A stretch of DNA of 64,000 bases from Phocoena phocoena (GCF_963924675.1 NC_089240.1:120533680-120597679); one strand, 5' to 3'. Shown: positions 22,601 to 34,565, counted from the stretch's first letter. The notes: a model not told the origin generated them from the letters alone. Made by a program: numbers and translations.

Positions 22601-23815
22601 TACCTCGTGTGCCTGGAGGTATGTCTTGGGTACATATATACCCATGGCTTCACAGCCATTTCCTGTCCTCTTTCCTTTAGGCCCAGCCCATATCACAGTG
22701 TTCTTTCTTTATTTTGAAAATTTGTACTCTGAACTCTAGAAACCTGTGCAGAACCCTGATGCACTATTAGTCTCATGTGAGCCAACTTCCCTGAAGAGTT
22801 GGATCTAGTTTCCTTCATGCTTAATTCTCAGCCAGATGATCCTCCACCCTCAGCGTGCATGCTGGTCTGATTCTCAGCATCACTACACCTCAAAATGCCT
22901 ACTGCCATGTCCTACACATCGTATCAGGCCTTACTAACTATCAACACTGATCACTCCCGACTGAGTTAATCATGCCCCCTTGCATGCTGTGATTTGGATG
23001 CTCTGACCATACTGGTGGCCACCTCTGGAGCCAGACTCTTCCCTTTCGTCCTATTCTGGTCCTCACTTTGCCCCAGCACCATTCACATCCAGCTTTCTTT
23101 CCTTCCCCAGTGGTCTGTCATTTTTCATACCTAGGATCTTTTTTATACTTAATCCCCTCCTGCCAAGATAGGATAGTCTCTGGTTATAGCAGGCACTATC
23201 CATGCCCTGAAAATTCGTACCTCATGTAATCGTTAAAGCATGGTCTGAAAAATGAGGAATTTGCCAGCAAATATATTTTGATGCAGCTTGAACAGTGTTT
23301 TACTTTTCTAGCTTTCTCTTTCTCTATTTAAATATCATTCAGTAAGGCTTACTTTTCCTTTCACTGTGGGCTTCACCCCTCCTTATTGTCTTATAACTGG
23401 CCTGCTTTGCTCATTTAACGTATCTGCCTAGACTCTGAATGCATTTAAGTTTGTAACAAAAACCTAGCTACAGTAAGTTTAAGGAAGAATAAAAGGCTGA
23501 AATAAGCCTCTGAGAAAAGAGCAATTTCAAATGGAAGAGAATAAGACTTTAGTATTTATAAATTTTTCAAGTATTTATGATTGCAAATTGGCTTAATGTA
23601 ATACAGCATGCTGGGAATAATATATTCAATATTATATGGAATTAGCAAGCCATGCCTTTGAATTGTAAGAATCTATAACAGAGAAACAAACCTTGATGAT
23701 AGAGTGCAAGAAGAATTATAAGAGACAACTTTTGAGGGAGTGAAATGATCAAGGTAGATGATTCTGTTCAGGAAACATAATTTAAAATGCTAAGTCAATA
23801 AAACAGAAGTTGCAT
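19691..23815. other. Unassigned sequence, about 4.1 kb
   Basis: No gene or recognised transposon. It contains a GC/CpG-bearing spot at about 20185-20260, a two-copy 25-bp tandem repeat at 21778-21827, and several short open frames (for example 21115-21342, 21847-22146) without motifs, typical codon bias or splice context I can defend. This is the longest repeat-poor stretch in the first half. Confidence 0.35.
21778..21827. repeat. 25-bp unit tandem duplication (2 copies)
   Basis: A unit beginning acctcaccataaac occurs at 21778-21802 and 21803-21827 with one difference (ATG versus ACG), a C/T change at a CpG. Confidence 0.9.
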
Positions 23816-24320
23816 CACAGATGTAAAAAACAAACTTGTGGTTACCGGGGGGAAGTGGGGGGAGGGATAAATTAGGAGATTGGGATTGACATATACACAC
23901 TACTATATATAGAATAGATAACTAATAAGGACCTACTATATAGCACAGGGGGCTCTATTCGATACCCTGTAATGACCTATATGGGAGTAGAATCTAAGAA
24001 CGAGTGGATATAGGTGTATGCATAACTGACTCACTTTGCTGTAGAGCAGAAACTAACAGAACATTTTTTTTTTTTTTTTGGTGGTACGCGGGCCTCTCAC
24101 TGTTGTGGCCTCTCCCGTTGCGGACCACAGGCTCCGGACGCGCAGGCCCAGCGGCCATGGGTCACGGGCCCAGCCGCTCCGCGGCATGTGGGATCCTCCC
24201 GGACCGGGGCACGAACCCGTGTCCCCTGCATCGGCAGGCGGACTCTCAACCACTGCGCCACCAGGGAAGCCCCTAACAGAACATTTTAAATCAATTGTAC
24301 ACCAATAAAAAAATTAAGAA
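23816..24320 (+). mobile_element. L1 3' UTR fragment split by a SINE
   Basis: Plus-sense L1 3' end: ttgtggttaccgggggg, tatatagcacagggggctct, actgactcactttgctgtag, then the tail caattgtacaccaataaa. It is interrupted at 24068-24272 by a SINE and ends near an A-rich tail at 24306-24327. Confidence 0.85.
24068..24272 (-). mobile_element. Young CHR-type SINE (about 200-bp odontocete form)
   Basis: The reverse-strand copy has its T-run (A-tail) at 24064-24079 and head at 24268 (ccaccagggaagccc). The B box is visible as gggcacgaacccgtg read in reverse. An exact 15-bp TSD, CTAACAGAACATTTT, lies at 24053-24067 and 24273-24287. Low divergence from the copy at 24454 indicates a young insertion. Confidence 0.95.
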
Positions 24321-24443
24321 AAAAATACTAAGACAATTTAAACAAATTTCATTTCTTTTAAGAGCAACTGAGAGTCAAAAGAGGAATTTGAAGTATGTGG
24401 TGGTCATATATAGTATTGCTCTTATTTTATGAATAATTGAATC

Positions 24444-24450
<7 letters not shown>

Positions 24451-24486
<36 letters not shown>

Positions 24487-24675
24487 GGTACGCGGGCCTC
24501 TCACTGTTGTGGCCTCTCCCGTTGCGGAGCACAGGCTCCGGACACGCAGGCTCAGCGTCCATGGCTCACGGGCCCAGCCGCTCCGCGGCATGTGGGATCT
24601 TCCCGGACCGGGGCACGAACCCGCATCCCCTGCATCGACAGGCGGACTCTCGACCACTGCGCCACCAGGGAAGCC
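24451..24675 (-). mobile_element. Young CHR-type SINE with a 37-nt A-tail
   Basis: Same form as the copy 0.4 kb upstream and nearly identical to it. The tail appears as 37 uninterrupted T at 24448-24484, unusually long and pure. An approximate TSD, CTATATKTTTT, lies at about 24444-24454 and 24676-24686. It contains the tRNA-like A and B boxes of the RNA polymerase III promoter. Confidence 0.94.
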
Positions 24676-24727
24676 CTATATGTTTTAATCATGGTAAAAA
24701 AAAATTGCTGCATCTATAAAAGTGTAT

Positions 24728-24815
24728 ATATATATTATATCAATTCCATATTTGCCTATCTATCTATCATCTATCTCTTTCTATCATCTATCAATCATCC
24801 ATCTATCATTTATGA
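24728..24815. repeat. Imperfect TATC/ATCT microsatellite
   Basis: Repeated tatc, catc and tatt units, interrupted. A likely variable-length locus. Confidence 0.8.
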
Positions 24816-24849
24816 ATCTCTTGAATCGTGAATTGATTTACTTCTCTCC

Positions 24850-25340
24850 ATCTGTACTATGACCCCTCAGTTCAGGCTATCATCTTCTCTCACCTGCATG
24901 AATACAGTAGCCCCTAATTGTTCTCCACTAATAGCAGCCAGAATAATCTCTTTAAAATTAAAGTAAAGCCTTGTCAATCTCTATATAAGATCTCTAAAAC
25001 CCTTCCATATCTCCCCATCAAATAGCCAGTAATATGTTCATTCCTTTTCCTTAACATATTATTATATGATACTCTTCACAACGTGGACCCTTCCAGCCTG
25101 GTTGAGGCTTCTTTACACTGCTCTCCATGCTACACAGCATCTTCTGCTCTGCACCTTTTGCTCCATCCCTCAGAGTTTTTCACATTTTCTTTGGGGCCTA
25201 GAAACAGTCTATTCCCTTTACCTGTAATGTCCTTTCTGCTCTTATATATTCAGTGTGCTCCTAATTAGAATGCCATCTCCACTGCAAATCTTTCCGTAAC
25301 ATCATTAGTAAGAGTTAGTAGCTCCCTTCTTTTTGCCCTT
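24850..25340 (+). mobile_element. L2 fragment (probable)
   Basis: Ordered phrases typical of L2: cctaattgttctccac, agcagccagaataatctc, aaaacccttccatatctcccc, then the cysteine/serine-coding pyrimidine-rich part at 25090-25230. Strongly diverged; the frame is lost. Confidence 0.6.
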
Positions 25341-25625
25341 ATTGCTACTTCTTCACTTATACAGTGCCTGACATGGAACAGGCATGATGCTAAGAGCTGG
25401 TGTTCCCAAGATGAACAGAGTAGACTTCCTGAAAAGAGGTCATGATCTGTGGGGAAAATAGATGGTATAAACTATGATTGAATATAATGAAATAATTCTT
25501 CACTAAAGGAATGTACAGAGACTGTGGTAGTATCAAGGGCAAACAACAGAGTCAACCTGGCAAGAACGGGGAAGTCTTCTTTGAGGTGAGGGTCTCTGTG
25601 ATTACATGCATCATTTTGTATTATA

Positions 25626-25675
25626 GATGTTTGCATGCACGTGCACACATGTGCGCATGCACACACACACACCCC
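25626..25675. repeat. Alternating purine-pyrimidine (GT/CA) tract
   Basis: tgtttgcatgcacgtgcacac followed by a CA run at 25658-25672. Low-complexity and potentially Z-forming. Confidence 0.7.
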
Positions 25676-25804
25676 TATGTAAGAGTACGGAACACCACAA
25701 TCTATCAACATTGAACTCAAATTGGCACATGGCCATGACAGTGGGTTTCCTATGATGATGCTGAGGTAAAATTAAAAGATTCTAGAGAAGGGGCATCTAT
25801 TGAC

Positions 25805-26040
25805 AGGCTGCGTGGGTTCAGATCTTGGTTTTAATCATTTAAGAGCTGTATGACATTCAGCAAATCACATAATTTCACCAAGCTTTATCTTAAACATCTG
25901 TGAATAAAAGCAAAATTAAAGTACTTGTCTCATTGAGTTGCTGTGAGGGGTAAGTGATTTAATACATGAAAACCTCTTAGCACATTGCCAGGTATATAGT
26001 AGCACTAGAGAAATCTTAGCTATTATTATTGTTGTTTCTG
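25805..26040 (+). mobile_element. MIR SINE
   Basis: Plus-sense MIR: gggttcagatcttgg, agctgtatgacattcagcaaatcac, gttgctgtgaggggtaagtg, cacattgccaggtatatagtagcac, tagctattattatt. These follow the MIR consensus from the tRNA-related B box through core to LINE-like tail. Confidence 0.85.
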
Positions 26041-27284
26041 TTGATAATATTGTTGTAGTTATCATTGATACAGACAGCCAGTCAGATTTTATATCATACT
26101 GTTCAAAATTTGAATTATGTTTTATGTAAAATCCACTCTGAGCTCAACCGGAACATGGAAAGTGTTTTAGTTTTGATAGATTTTAGCCCATTAGACAGGA
26201 ATCTGGCCAAATTATCATAGTATCAGAATGAAACAGAACTGTGTAGATTAATTGACCAAGGCTTTTGGATTTGGTAAAGTGGGATTATCCAAAACCAATG
26301 TTTGGAGGCTGTCGCATAATTCCAAACTTGAATGTTAATCAAGATGCAGAATATCAGACCTGTATCAGCTTGACTAAACTGCCTGCTGCAAACTTAATCT
26401 AAAATAGAGTCATAAAGATATGTAGACAGAGAGTGAAGACTGAAAGGAAGATGGGGAAAGCAGATAGAAAGGGAAGCCAGAGATGAGGAAATGGAGGAAT
26501 GAAGTGAGGGAGAAAGAGGGATGGAAGAAGTATAAAAAGAGGAAGAAAAAAAACTCTGAAAGGATGAGAATTAAAAATAATTGAAATGACAAAATGTGAT
26601 ACAACCCAGTTGCTTTGAAAGCCATATGTTTTAGGTGGGGATGATATTCAAAATACTTAACAACCAGTAAGGCGCTGAAACTGATGAGTCAGAATGGGCA
26701 TTCTATAGACCCACAGTACGTCTCTACCAGTTGACCAGGTGTTTTGGTGTAGGCCTCATTTCAACTCAGTTGTCCCACTGCATGAAAAACCACAGGAAGA
26801 GCAATGCTCACCTTCTTGAAGAGTTAATTTTACTAAGTTCTTATCTTTTAATTTTTGTGGGGGCATTACTTTTAAACTAAGAGAAACACAGGCTATTACA
26901 TATTTGAATACCAAATTCACAATTACTTCTAGCATAAAACTTAGGACCTCAAAAGGATATTGAGTTCCCTTGGTCATTTAAGGCGACATCCCCAGTCCTT
27001 CTGGAGGATGTGTTCACTCTTCCTGACTTAGAGGGGAGTTTGAGAAATATTTCTTAGGTCTGAGGAAGGAAATTATTAACTCCACGATGCTAGGAACTAA
27101 CAGGGAAGAGTAGAAGCATCCTTCCTCCATTTTGTGCCTGTGTGGTTGACTACAACCCACACTTGATTGGAACATTTATGTAAATCCTAAGTTTGGGGCA
27201 GGGGGGCTTGGAGTGGCAGGGGAGAGAGTGCCTGCAAGAGGAAAGTGTGCCTTGAAAAAGAAGGACATGGTGAGATTTCTTATA
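26041..27284. other. Unassigned sequence
   Basis: No gene supported. A purine-rich low-complexity stretch lies at 26430-26560. Nothing else recognised. Confidence 0.35.
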
Positions 27285-27840
27285 GTTTGGGTTCTCCAGG
27301 AAGCAGATACTGAAATAGAGATAAGCATGCAGGATGTTTATTAAGGAGTGTCTTTGGGATCAACACCAGTTGAAGGGAAAGGAAGGGTAGGAAGCAGGAT
27401 TGGGTAGAGGAAGAAATTGGTCTGTGATAGAGCCTCAACAAAGGCCGCAGCCAACACCATAAGTTGTTTTGAAGCTGAGATGGCTCCTTAGAGTTTTTTT
27501 AGCTTAGGCAAAGGAGCTGGGCTTTTATACCACTTCTATGATTATTCACTGGATGTGGGCTGCCCCAGGAAGGGGATGTGGCCTTGGGCAAGGTAGATCT
27601 CTTCAGCTGAGGCAGTTTCTGTTGAGAGCTGACAATTGAGGGCTACACTGTAGTCAGTACGCCCAGCAGTTTGAGGAATGTCAGTTCTAAAAGGACATCT
27701 GGGGGCTTCCCTGGCGGTCCAGTGGTTAAGGCTCCGCGATTCCACTGCAGGGGTTGCGGGTTCAATCCCTGGTCAGAGAACTAAGATCCTGCATGCCAAA
27801 ATTTTTTTTTAATTTTTAAAAAATAAAAGAGGAAGATCTG
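27285..27840. other. Possible ancient interspersed repeat of unassigned family, split by a SINE
   Basis: The phrases ggttctccaggaagcagata, catgcaggatgtttattaagg and gagagctgacaattgagggct recur in mammalian genomes in my experience, in this order, but I cannot name the family with confidence. The SINE at 27705-27822 lies near its right end. Confidence 0.35.
27705..27822 (+). mobile_element. CHR-type SINE, short form
   Basis: The head ggcttccctggcggtccagtgg and B-box region gcgggttcaatccctgg are clear, with an A/T-rich tail to about 27829. The TSD is blurred: AAAAGGACATCTG at the left and AAAAGAGGAAGATCTG at the right are only partly alike. Confidence 0.88.
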
Positions 27841-28341
27841 ATTGGAGCACTAGAACATTCACTACAGAACAGTTCTACCTACAATGGAACATTACTCGGC
27901 TGGGATTTTTAGCAATTTATTCCCTGAAGGTCAAGTGAAGTAGACCTTGCTTTGCTTCTGGAGCTCTTATATATCTGATGTCTCACTGTGAAGGAATCAT
28001 GGTCAGAAGTTTAAACCTCATGTTCCTTTTTCTAGGATTTCAAATTCTTATTCATCCAAGTAACATGTACATCTAAAATGAACATATGAACATCTAAAAT
28101 GTCCCAAGCATCTCTCTAGACACTGGAGATATAGCAGTAAGCAAGGGAGACATGGTCCTTGCCTTCCAGGAATGTACAAAACTTAAGGGGATACATTTTT
28201 CTCCTTAAATAGCTGATCTCAGTAATTTGGTAAATATTCGTTATTTTTCTTGAGGGCTAAGCAGAACTAAAACCAGAGAGTTATAAATGGGACACTGCTT
28301 ATGTAGTTTTTGAGGATTTGAGAGACTAAACCTGATGTGTC

Positions 28342-28556
28342 TTTTTTTTTAAGTTAATTTTTATTTATTTATTTAGTTAGTTAGTTATTTAGGCTGTGCC
28401 AGGTCTTGGTTGCAGCATGCGGGATCTTCGTTGCAGCATGTGAGATCTTTTATTTGCAGCATGTATGCAGGATCTAGTTCCTCGACCAGGGATTGAACTC
28501 AGGCCACCTGCATTGGGAGTGCAGAGTCTTACTCACTGGACCACCAGGGAAGTCCC
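28342..28556 (-). mobile_element. CHR-type SINE
   Basis: Reverse copy: T-run then ATTT units at 28342-28395, body ggctgtgccaggtcttggtt, head at the right (ccaccagggaagtcccc). An exact 11-bp TSD, CCTGATGTGTC, lies at 28331-28341 and 28557-28567. The middle has diverged copies of a gcagcatg phrase. Confidence 0.92.
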
Positions 28557-28844
28557 CCTGATGTGTCATTTAATTCATCACAAAGAGAGCCAGTTGACTT
28601 GCTCTTCCTTCATATGTTTATTAGTTATAAGACTTTGGAGTTACAGATGTAGAAAACAAACACTCCTCTTCTGTACCAAGCTTCCTCTCACGTGAAGCCA
28701 GTTCTGTGTCACTTGTTATCTACCTTAACACCAGAAAATTTGTTATTAGCTTCTAACGTACTTGGTTGCAGTTTTCAATGTGTTTTATCTCTGAATACAT
28801 TTGTACGTTGATGGATGAATATGTGTGGTGCATTAAAACAACCA

Positions 28845-29045
28845 CCACCACGGAAATAACAATAACCTTCATCACTAATATTTATTGGATGCCATATGTC
28901 AGTCCTAGTCCTAACTTGTGCATATAAATGATTGAATCCTCACTACAACACTCCAAAGAAAGTCCTCCAAGTATCTCCATTTTACAGATGAAATAATGAG
29001 CACAGAGAAGCAAAAGAGTATTTGCTTTAAGTTAGGGGTTGATAA
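28845..29045 (-). mobile_element. MIR SINE, reverse
   Basis: Reverse-sense MIR: ctaatatttattggatgcca, gattgaatcctcactacaac, tccattttacagatgaaataatgagcacagagaagc (in order). Typical of ancient MIR. Confidence 0.85.
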
Positions 29046-29261
29046 ACCTGCCTGTGGCCTGTATTTGTACCAACTGGAGCTAAGAATGGTTTTGACATGT
29101 TTAAAGGGTTGGAGAAAATAAAACAAAGAAAAGTATTTGACAAAAAAGAACTATGTTCCCCACAAAGCCTAAAATATCTACTTTCCTTTAGAGAAAAAGT
29201 CTTCCAAACGCTGGTATAGAGTCTAAGTCATGGGGATAGTAAGTAGTAAAATCAAGGCATA

Positions 29262-29726
29262 TTTTGTTTTAAATTGAAGTATAATTGATTTACAATATTA
29301 TAGTAGTTTAATGTGTACAGCATTGTGATTCAGTACTTTCACATATTATACTTCATTACAGGTTATTACAAGATAATCTCTATAGTTCCCTGTACTATCC
29401 AGTAGGTCCTTGTTGTTTATCTGTTTTATATATAGTAGTTTGTATATGTTAATAACAAACTACTTATTTATCCCCCCTGCTATCCCCTTTGGTAACTTTA
29501 AGTATGTTTTCTATGTGTGTGAGGCTATTCTGTTTTGTAAATAAGTTCATTTGTGTCATATTTTACATTCCACATATAAGTGTTATCATATGATATTTGT
29601 CTTTCTCTGTCTGACTTCACTTAGTATGTTAATCTCTAGTTGCGTCCGTGTTCCTGCAAATGGAATTTTTAAATTCTTTTTTATGACTGAGTAATATTCC
29701 ATTGTGTGTGTACATATATATACCAC
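29262..29726 (-). mobile_element. Older L1 3' fragment, left of the twin-primed L1
   Basis: Reverse-sense L1 3' UTR (tataattgatttacaatatt, ggtccttgttgtttatctg, cctttggtaactttaag) running into the ORF2 end (tatgactgagtaatattcc). It is interrupted at 29727 and continues at 34562. Confidence 0.85.
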
Positions 29727-32334
29727 ACCGTTTTTTAACATCTTTCTTACTGTATAATTGCTTTACAATGTTGTGTTAGTTTCTGCTTTATAACAAAGTG
29801 AATCAGCTATACATATACATATATCCCCATATATCCTTCCTCTTGCATCTCCCTTCCACCCTTCCTATCCCACCTTTCTAGGTGGTCAAAAAGCACCAAG
29901 CTGATCTCTCTGTGCTATGTGGCTGCTTCCCACTAGCTATCTATTTTACATTTGGTAGTGTATATATGTCCGTGCCACTCTCTGAATTCGTCCCAGCTTA
30001 CACTTCCCCGTCCCCATGTCCTCCAGTCCATTCTCTACGTCTGTGTCTTTATTGCTGTCTTGTCCCTAGGTTTTTCAAAACCATTTTTTTCTTTTTTTTT
30101 AGATACCATATCTATGTGTTAGCATACAGTATTTGTCTTTCTCTTTCTGACTTACTTCACTCCGTATGACAGACTCTAGGGCCATCCACCTCACTACAAA
30201 TAACTCAATTTCATTTCTTTTTATGGCTGAGGAATATTCCATTGCATATATGTGCCACATCTTCTTTATCCATTCATCTGTCAATGGACACTTAGGTTGC
30301 TTCCATGTCCTGGCTATTGTAAATAGAGCTGCAGTGAACATTGTGGTACATGACTCTTTTTGAATTATGGTTTTCTCAGGGTATATGCCCAGTAGTGGGA
30401 TTGCTGGGTCGTATGGTAGTTCTATTTGTAGTTTTTTAAGGAACCTCCATACTGTTCTCCATAGTGGCGGTATCAATTTACATTCCGACCAACAGTGCAA
30501 GAGGGTTCTCTTTTCTCCACACCCTCTCCAGCATTTATTGTTTATAGATTTCTTGATGATGGCCGTTCTGACAGGTGTGAGATGATATCTCATTGTAGTT
30601 TTAATTTGCATTTCTCTAATGATTAGTGATGTTGAGCATTCTTTCATGTGTTTGTTGGCAATCTGGATATCTTCTTTTCAGAAATGTCTGTTTAGGTCTT
30701 CTGCCCATTTTTGGATTGGGTTGTTTGATTTTTTGATATTGAGCTGCATGAGCTGCTTGAAAATTTTGGAGATTAATCCTTTGTCAATTGCTTCACTTGC
30801 AAATATTTTCTCCCATTCTGAGGGTTGTCTTTTGGTCTTGTTTATGGTTTCCTTTGCTGTGCAAAAGCTTTTATGTTTCATTAGGTCCCATTGGCTTATT
30901 TTTGCTTTTATTTCCATTTCTCGAGGAGGTGGGTCAAAAAGGATTGTGCTATGATTTATGTCATAGAGTGTTCTGCCTATGTTTTCCTCTAAGGGTTTTA
31001 GAGTGGCCTTACATTTAGGTCTTTAATCCATTTTGAGTTTATTTTGGTGTTTGGTGTGAGGGAGTGCTCTAATTTCATTCTTTTACGTGTAGCTGTCCAG
31101 TTTTCCCAGCACCACTTATTGAAGAGGCTGTCTTTTCTCCATTGTATATTCTTGCCTCCTTTATCAAAAATAAGGTGACCATATGTGCGTGGGTTTATCT
31201 CTGGGCTTTCTATCCTGTTCCATTGATCTATATTTCTGTTTTTGTGCCAGTACCATACTGTCTTGATTACTGTAGCTTTGTAGCATAGTCTGAAGTCAGG
31301 GAGCCTGATTCCTCCAGCTCCGTTTTTCTTTGTCACGATTACTTTGGCTATTCAGGGTCTTTTGTGTTTCCATGCAAATTGTGAGATTTTCTGTTCTAGT
31401 TCAGTAAAAAATGCCATTCCTAGCTTGATAGGGATTGCATTGAATCTGTAGATTGCTTTGGGTAGTAGACTCATTTTCACAATGTTGATTCTTCCAATTG
31501 AAGAACATGGTATATCTCTCCATCTGTTTCTATCATCGTATCATCTTTAATTTCTTTCAACAGTGTCTTATAGTTTTCTGCATACAGGTCTTTTGTTTCC
31601 TTAGGTAGGTTTATTCCTAGCTATTTTATTCTTTTTGTTGCAGTGGTAAATGGGAGTGTTTCCTTAATTTCTCTTTCAGATTTTTCATCATTGGTGCATA
31701 AGAATGCAAGAGATTTCTGTGCATTAATTTTGTACCCTGCAACTTTGCCAAATTCATTGATTAGCTCTAGTAGTTTTCTGGTAGCGTCTTTAGAATTCTC
31801 AATGTATAGTATCATGTCATCTGCAGTGACAGCTTTACTTCTTCTTTTCTGATTTGGATTCCTTTTATTCCTTTTTCTTCTCTGATTGCTGTGGCTAAAG
31901 CTTCCAAAACTGTGTTGAATAATAGTGGTGAGAGTGGACAACCTTGTCTTGCCCCTGATGTTAGCGGAAATGTTTTCAGTTTTTCACCATTGAGAATGAT
32001 GTTGGCTGTGGGTTTGTCATATATGGCCTTTATTATGTTGAGGTAGGTTCCCTCTGTGCCTACTTTCTGGAGGGTTTTTGTCATAAATGGGTGTTGAATT
32101 TTGTCGAAAGTTTCTTCTGCTTCTATTGAGATGATCATATGGTTTTTCTCCTTCAATTTGTTAATACAGTGTATCACATTGATTGATTTACATATACTGA
32201 AGAATGCTTGCATTCTGGGGATAAACCCTGCTTGATCATGGTGTATGATCCTTTTAATGTGCTGTTGGATTCTGCTTGCTAGTATTTTGTTGAGGATTTT
32301 TGCATCTAAGTTCATCAGTGATATTGGCCTGTAG
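29727..32334 (-). mobile_element. Twin-primed L1, 3' segment (normal orientation)
   Basis: Reverse-strand L1 from the 3' UTR (T-run at 29731) through ORF2 back to the RT region. Readable parts are the ORF2 C-terminal part at 30647-30099, 30917-30678, the thumb region 31336-30998, and RT at about 32310-31812 with [16 protein letters not shown] and [14 protein letters not shown]. The FADD block is damaged near 31815-31830, where the plus strand reads gtcatctgcagtgacag, a deletion relative to the copy at 4771. It ends abruptly at 32334, inside the codons for the YRPIS motif. Confidence 0.93.
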
Positions 32335-32436
32335 AGAGTCTCATACAAGAAAAATCCAGGGAGAAACATGCCAGGACACATATTAATCAAACTATCAAAA
32401 ATTAAATACAAAGAAAACATATTAAAAGCTGCAAGG

Positions 32437-32645
32437 GGCTTCCCTGGTGGTGCAGTGGTTGAGAGTCCACCTGCCGATGCAGGGGACATGGGTTCGTGCC
32501 CCGGTCTGGGAGGATCCCACATGCCGCGGAGTGGCTGGGGCCGTGAGCCATGGCCGCTGAGCGTGTGCATCTGGAGCCTGTGCTCCACAGCAGGAGAGGC
32601 CACAACAGTGAGAGGCCCACGTACCGCAAAAAAAAAAAAAAAAAT
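32437..32645 (+). mobile_element. Young CHR-type SINE inside the inverted L1 segment
   Basis: The head ggcttccctggtggtgcagtgg and B box gggttcgtgccccgg are clear, with an A-tail at 32627-32644. The near-exact 10-bp TSD is AGCWGCAAGG at 32427-32436 and 32646-32655. It joins with L1 frames to make an artificial 182-residue open frame. Confidence 0.93.
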
Positions 32646-32655
32646 AGCAGCAAGG

Positions 32656-32916
32656 GAAAAACAACAAATAACATACAAGGGAATCCCCATAAGGTTAACA
32701 GCTGATCTTTCAGCAGAAATTCTGCAAGCCAGAAGTGAATGGCAGGACATATTTAAAGTGATGCAAGGGAAAAACCTAAAACCAAGATTACTCTACCCAG
32801 CAAGGATCTCATTCAGGTTCGCTGGAGAATTTAAAACCTTTACAGACAAGGAAAAGCTAAGACAATTCAGCACCACCAAACCAGCTTTACAACAAATGCT
32901 AAAGGAAGTTCTCTAG
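32656..32916 (+). pseudogene. L1 ORF1 C-terminal part in the inverted segment
   Basis: An open frame ends at a stop at 32914-32916 with the typical C-terminal domain ([39 protein letters not shown]). It is the best-preserved ORF1 end in the window, cut from its N-terminal half by 5' truncation at the inversion junction. Confidence 0.88.
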
Positions 32917-32979
32917 GCAGGAAATACAGGAGAAGGAAAAGACCTACAATAACAAACACAAAACAATTAAGAAAATGGT

Positions 32980-34565
32980 AATAAGAACATATATATCAAT
33001 AATTACCTTAAATGGATTAAATGCTCCAACCAAAAGACATAGACTGGCTGAATGGATACAAAAACAAGATCCATATATATGCTGTCTACAAGAGAACCAT
33101 TTCAGACCTAGGGTCACATACAGACAGTAAGTGAGTGGATGGAACAAGATATGCCATGCAAATGGAAATCAGAAGAAAGCTGGAATAGCAGTTCTCATAT
33201 CCAACGAAAGAGGCTTTAAAAGAAAGACTATTACAAGAGGCAAAGAAGGACACTACATAACGTTAAAGGGATCAATCCAAGAAGAAGATATGACAATTGT
33301 AAATATTTATGCACCCAACATTTGAGCACCTCAGTACATAGGGCAAATGCTAACAGCCATAAAAGGGGAAAGCTACAGTAACACAATCATAGTATGGGAC
33401 TTTAACACCCCACTTTCACCAATGGACAGATCATCCAAAATGAAAATAAATAAGGAAACACAAGCTTTAAATGATACATTAAACAAGATGGACTTAATTG
33501 ATATTTATAGGACATTCCATCCAAAAACAACAGAATACACATTTTTCTCACGTGCTCATGGAACATTCTCCAGGATAGATCATATCTTGGGTCACAAATC
33601 CTGCCTTGGTAAATTTAAGAAAATTGAAATTGTATCAAGTATCTTTTCCGACCACAACGCTACGAGACTAGATATCAATTACAGGAAAAGATCTGTAAAA
33701 AATACAAACACATGGAGGCTAAACAATACACTACTTAATAACCAAGAGATCACTGAAGAAATCAAAGAGGAAATCAAAAAATACCTTGAAACAAATGACA
33801 ATGAAAACAAAATGACCCAAAACCTATGGGATGCAGCAAAAGCAGTTCTACAAGGGAAGTTTATAGCAATACAGTCCTACCTCAAGAAATAAGAAACATC
33901 TCAAGTAAACAACCTAACCTTACACCTAAAACAATTAGAGAAAGAAGAACGAAAAAACCCCAAAGTTAGCAGAAGGAAAGAAATCATAACGATCAGATCA
34001 GAAATAAATGAAGAAGAAATGAAGGAAACAATAGCAAAGATCAATAAAACTAAAAGCTGGTTCTTTGAGAAGATAAACAAAATTGATAAACCACTAGCCA
34101 GACCCATGAAGAAAAAAAGGGAGATGCCTCAAATCAATAGAATTAGAAATGAAAATGGAGAAGTAACAACTGACACTGCAGAAATACAAAGGATCATGAG
34201 AGATTACTACATGCAACTATATGCCAATATAAAGGACAACCTGGAAGAAATGGACAAATTCTTAGGAAAGCACAACATTCCAAGACTGAACCAGGAAGAA
34301 ACAGAAAATATGAACAGACCAATCACAAGCACTGAAATTGAGACTGTGATTTAAGGTCTTCCAGCAAACTAAAGCCCAGGACCAGATGGCTTCCCAGGCG
34401 AATTCTATCAAACATTTAGAGAAGAGCTAACACCTATGCTCCTCAAACTCTTCCAAAATATAGCAGAGGGAGGAATACTCCCGATCTCCTTGTATCAGGC
34501 CACCATCCCCCTGATAGCAAAACCAGACAGTGATGTCACAAAGAAGGAAAACTACAGGCCAATAT
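32980..34565 (+). pseudogene. L1 ORF2 N-terminal part (endonuclease) in the inverted segment
   Basis: Endonuclease motifs are readable at 33131-33325 (NGNQKKAGIAVLISNERG, IVNIYAPN) and 33347-33892 (DFNTPLSPMDRSS, GTFSRIDHILGHKS, IFSDHNATRLDINY). In the VWDFNTPL block the usual glycine before DFN is a tryptophan. Stops at 33325 and 33892 and a frameshift near 34360 inactivate it. Confidence 0.88.

Larger units (their letters stand above)
32335..34565 (+). mobile_element. Twin-primed L1, inverted 5' segment
   Basis: The plus-sense continuation of the same L1 in the opposite direction runs from ORF1 C-terminal half (32335-32916, split by a SINE) through the ORF1/ORF2 spacer, ORF2 endonuclease (33131-33892) and early RT (34019-34354, 34360-34565). 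It ends at 34552-34565 in ctacaggccaatat, the same 14 bases at which the other segment begins. This is the signature of twin priming during insertion. An approximate TSD, ATATACCACA, lies at 29717-29726 and 34562-34571. Confidence 0.93.

Noticed and set aside
24728..24815. Repeat array that could resemble a CRISPR
   Set aside because: It is an imperfect TATC microsatellite with no spacers, in a mammalian genome.
32368..32916. 182-residue plus-strand frame as a gene
   Set aside because: It is made by a SINE joined in frame to an L1 ORF1 C-terminus.
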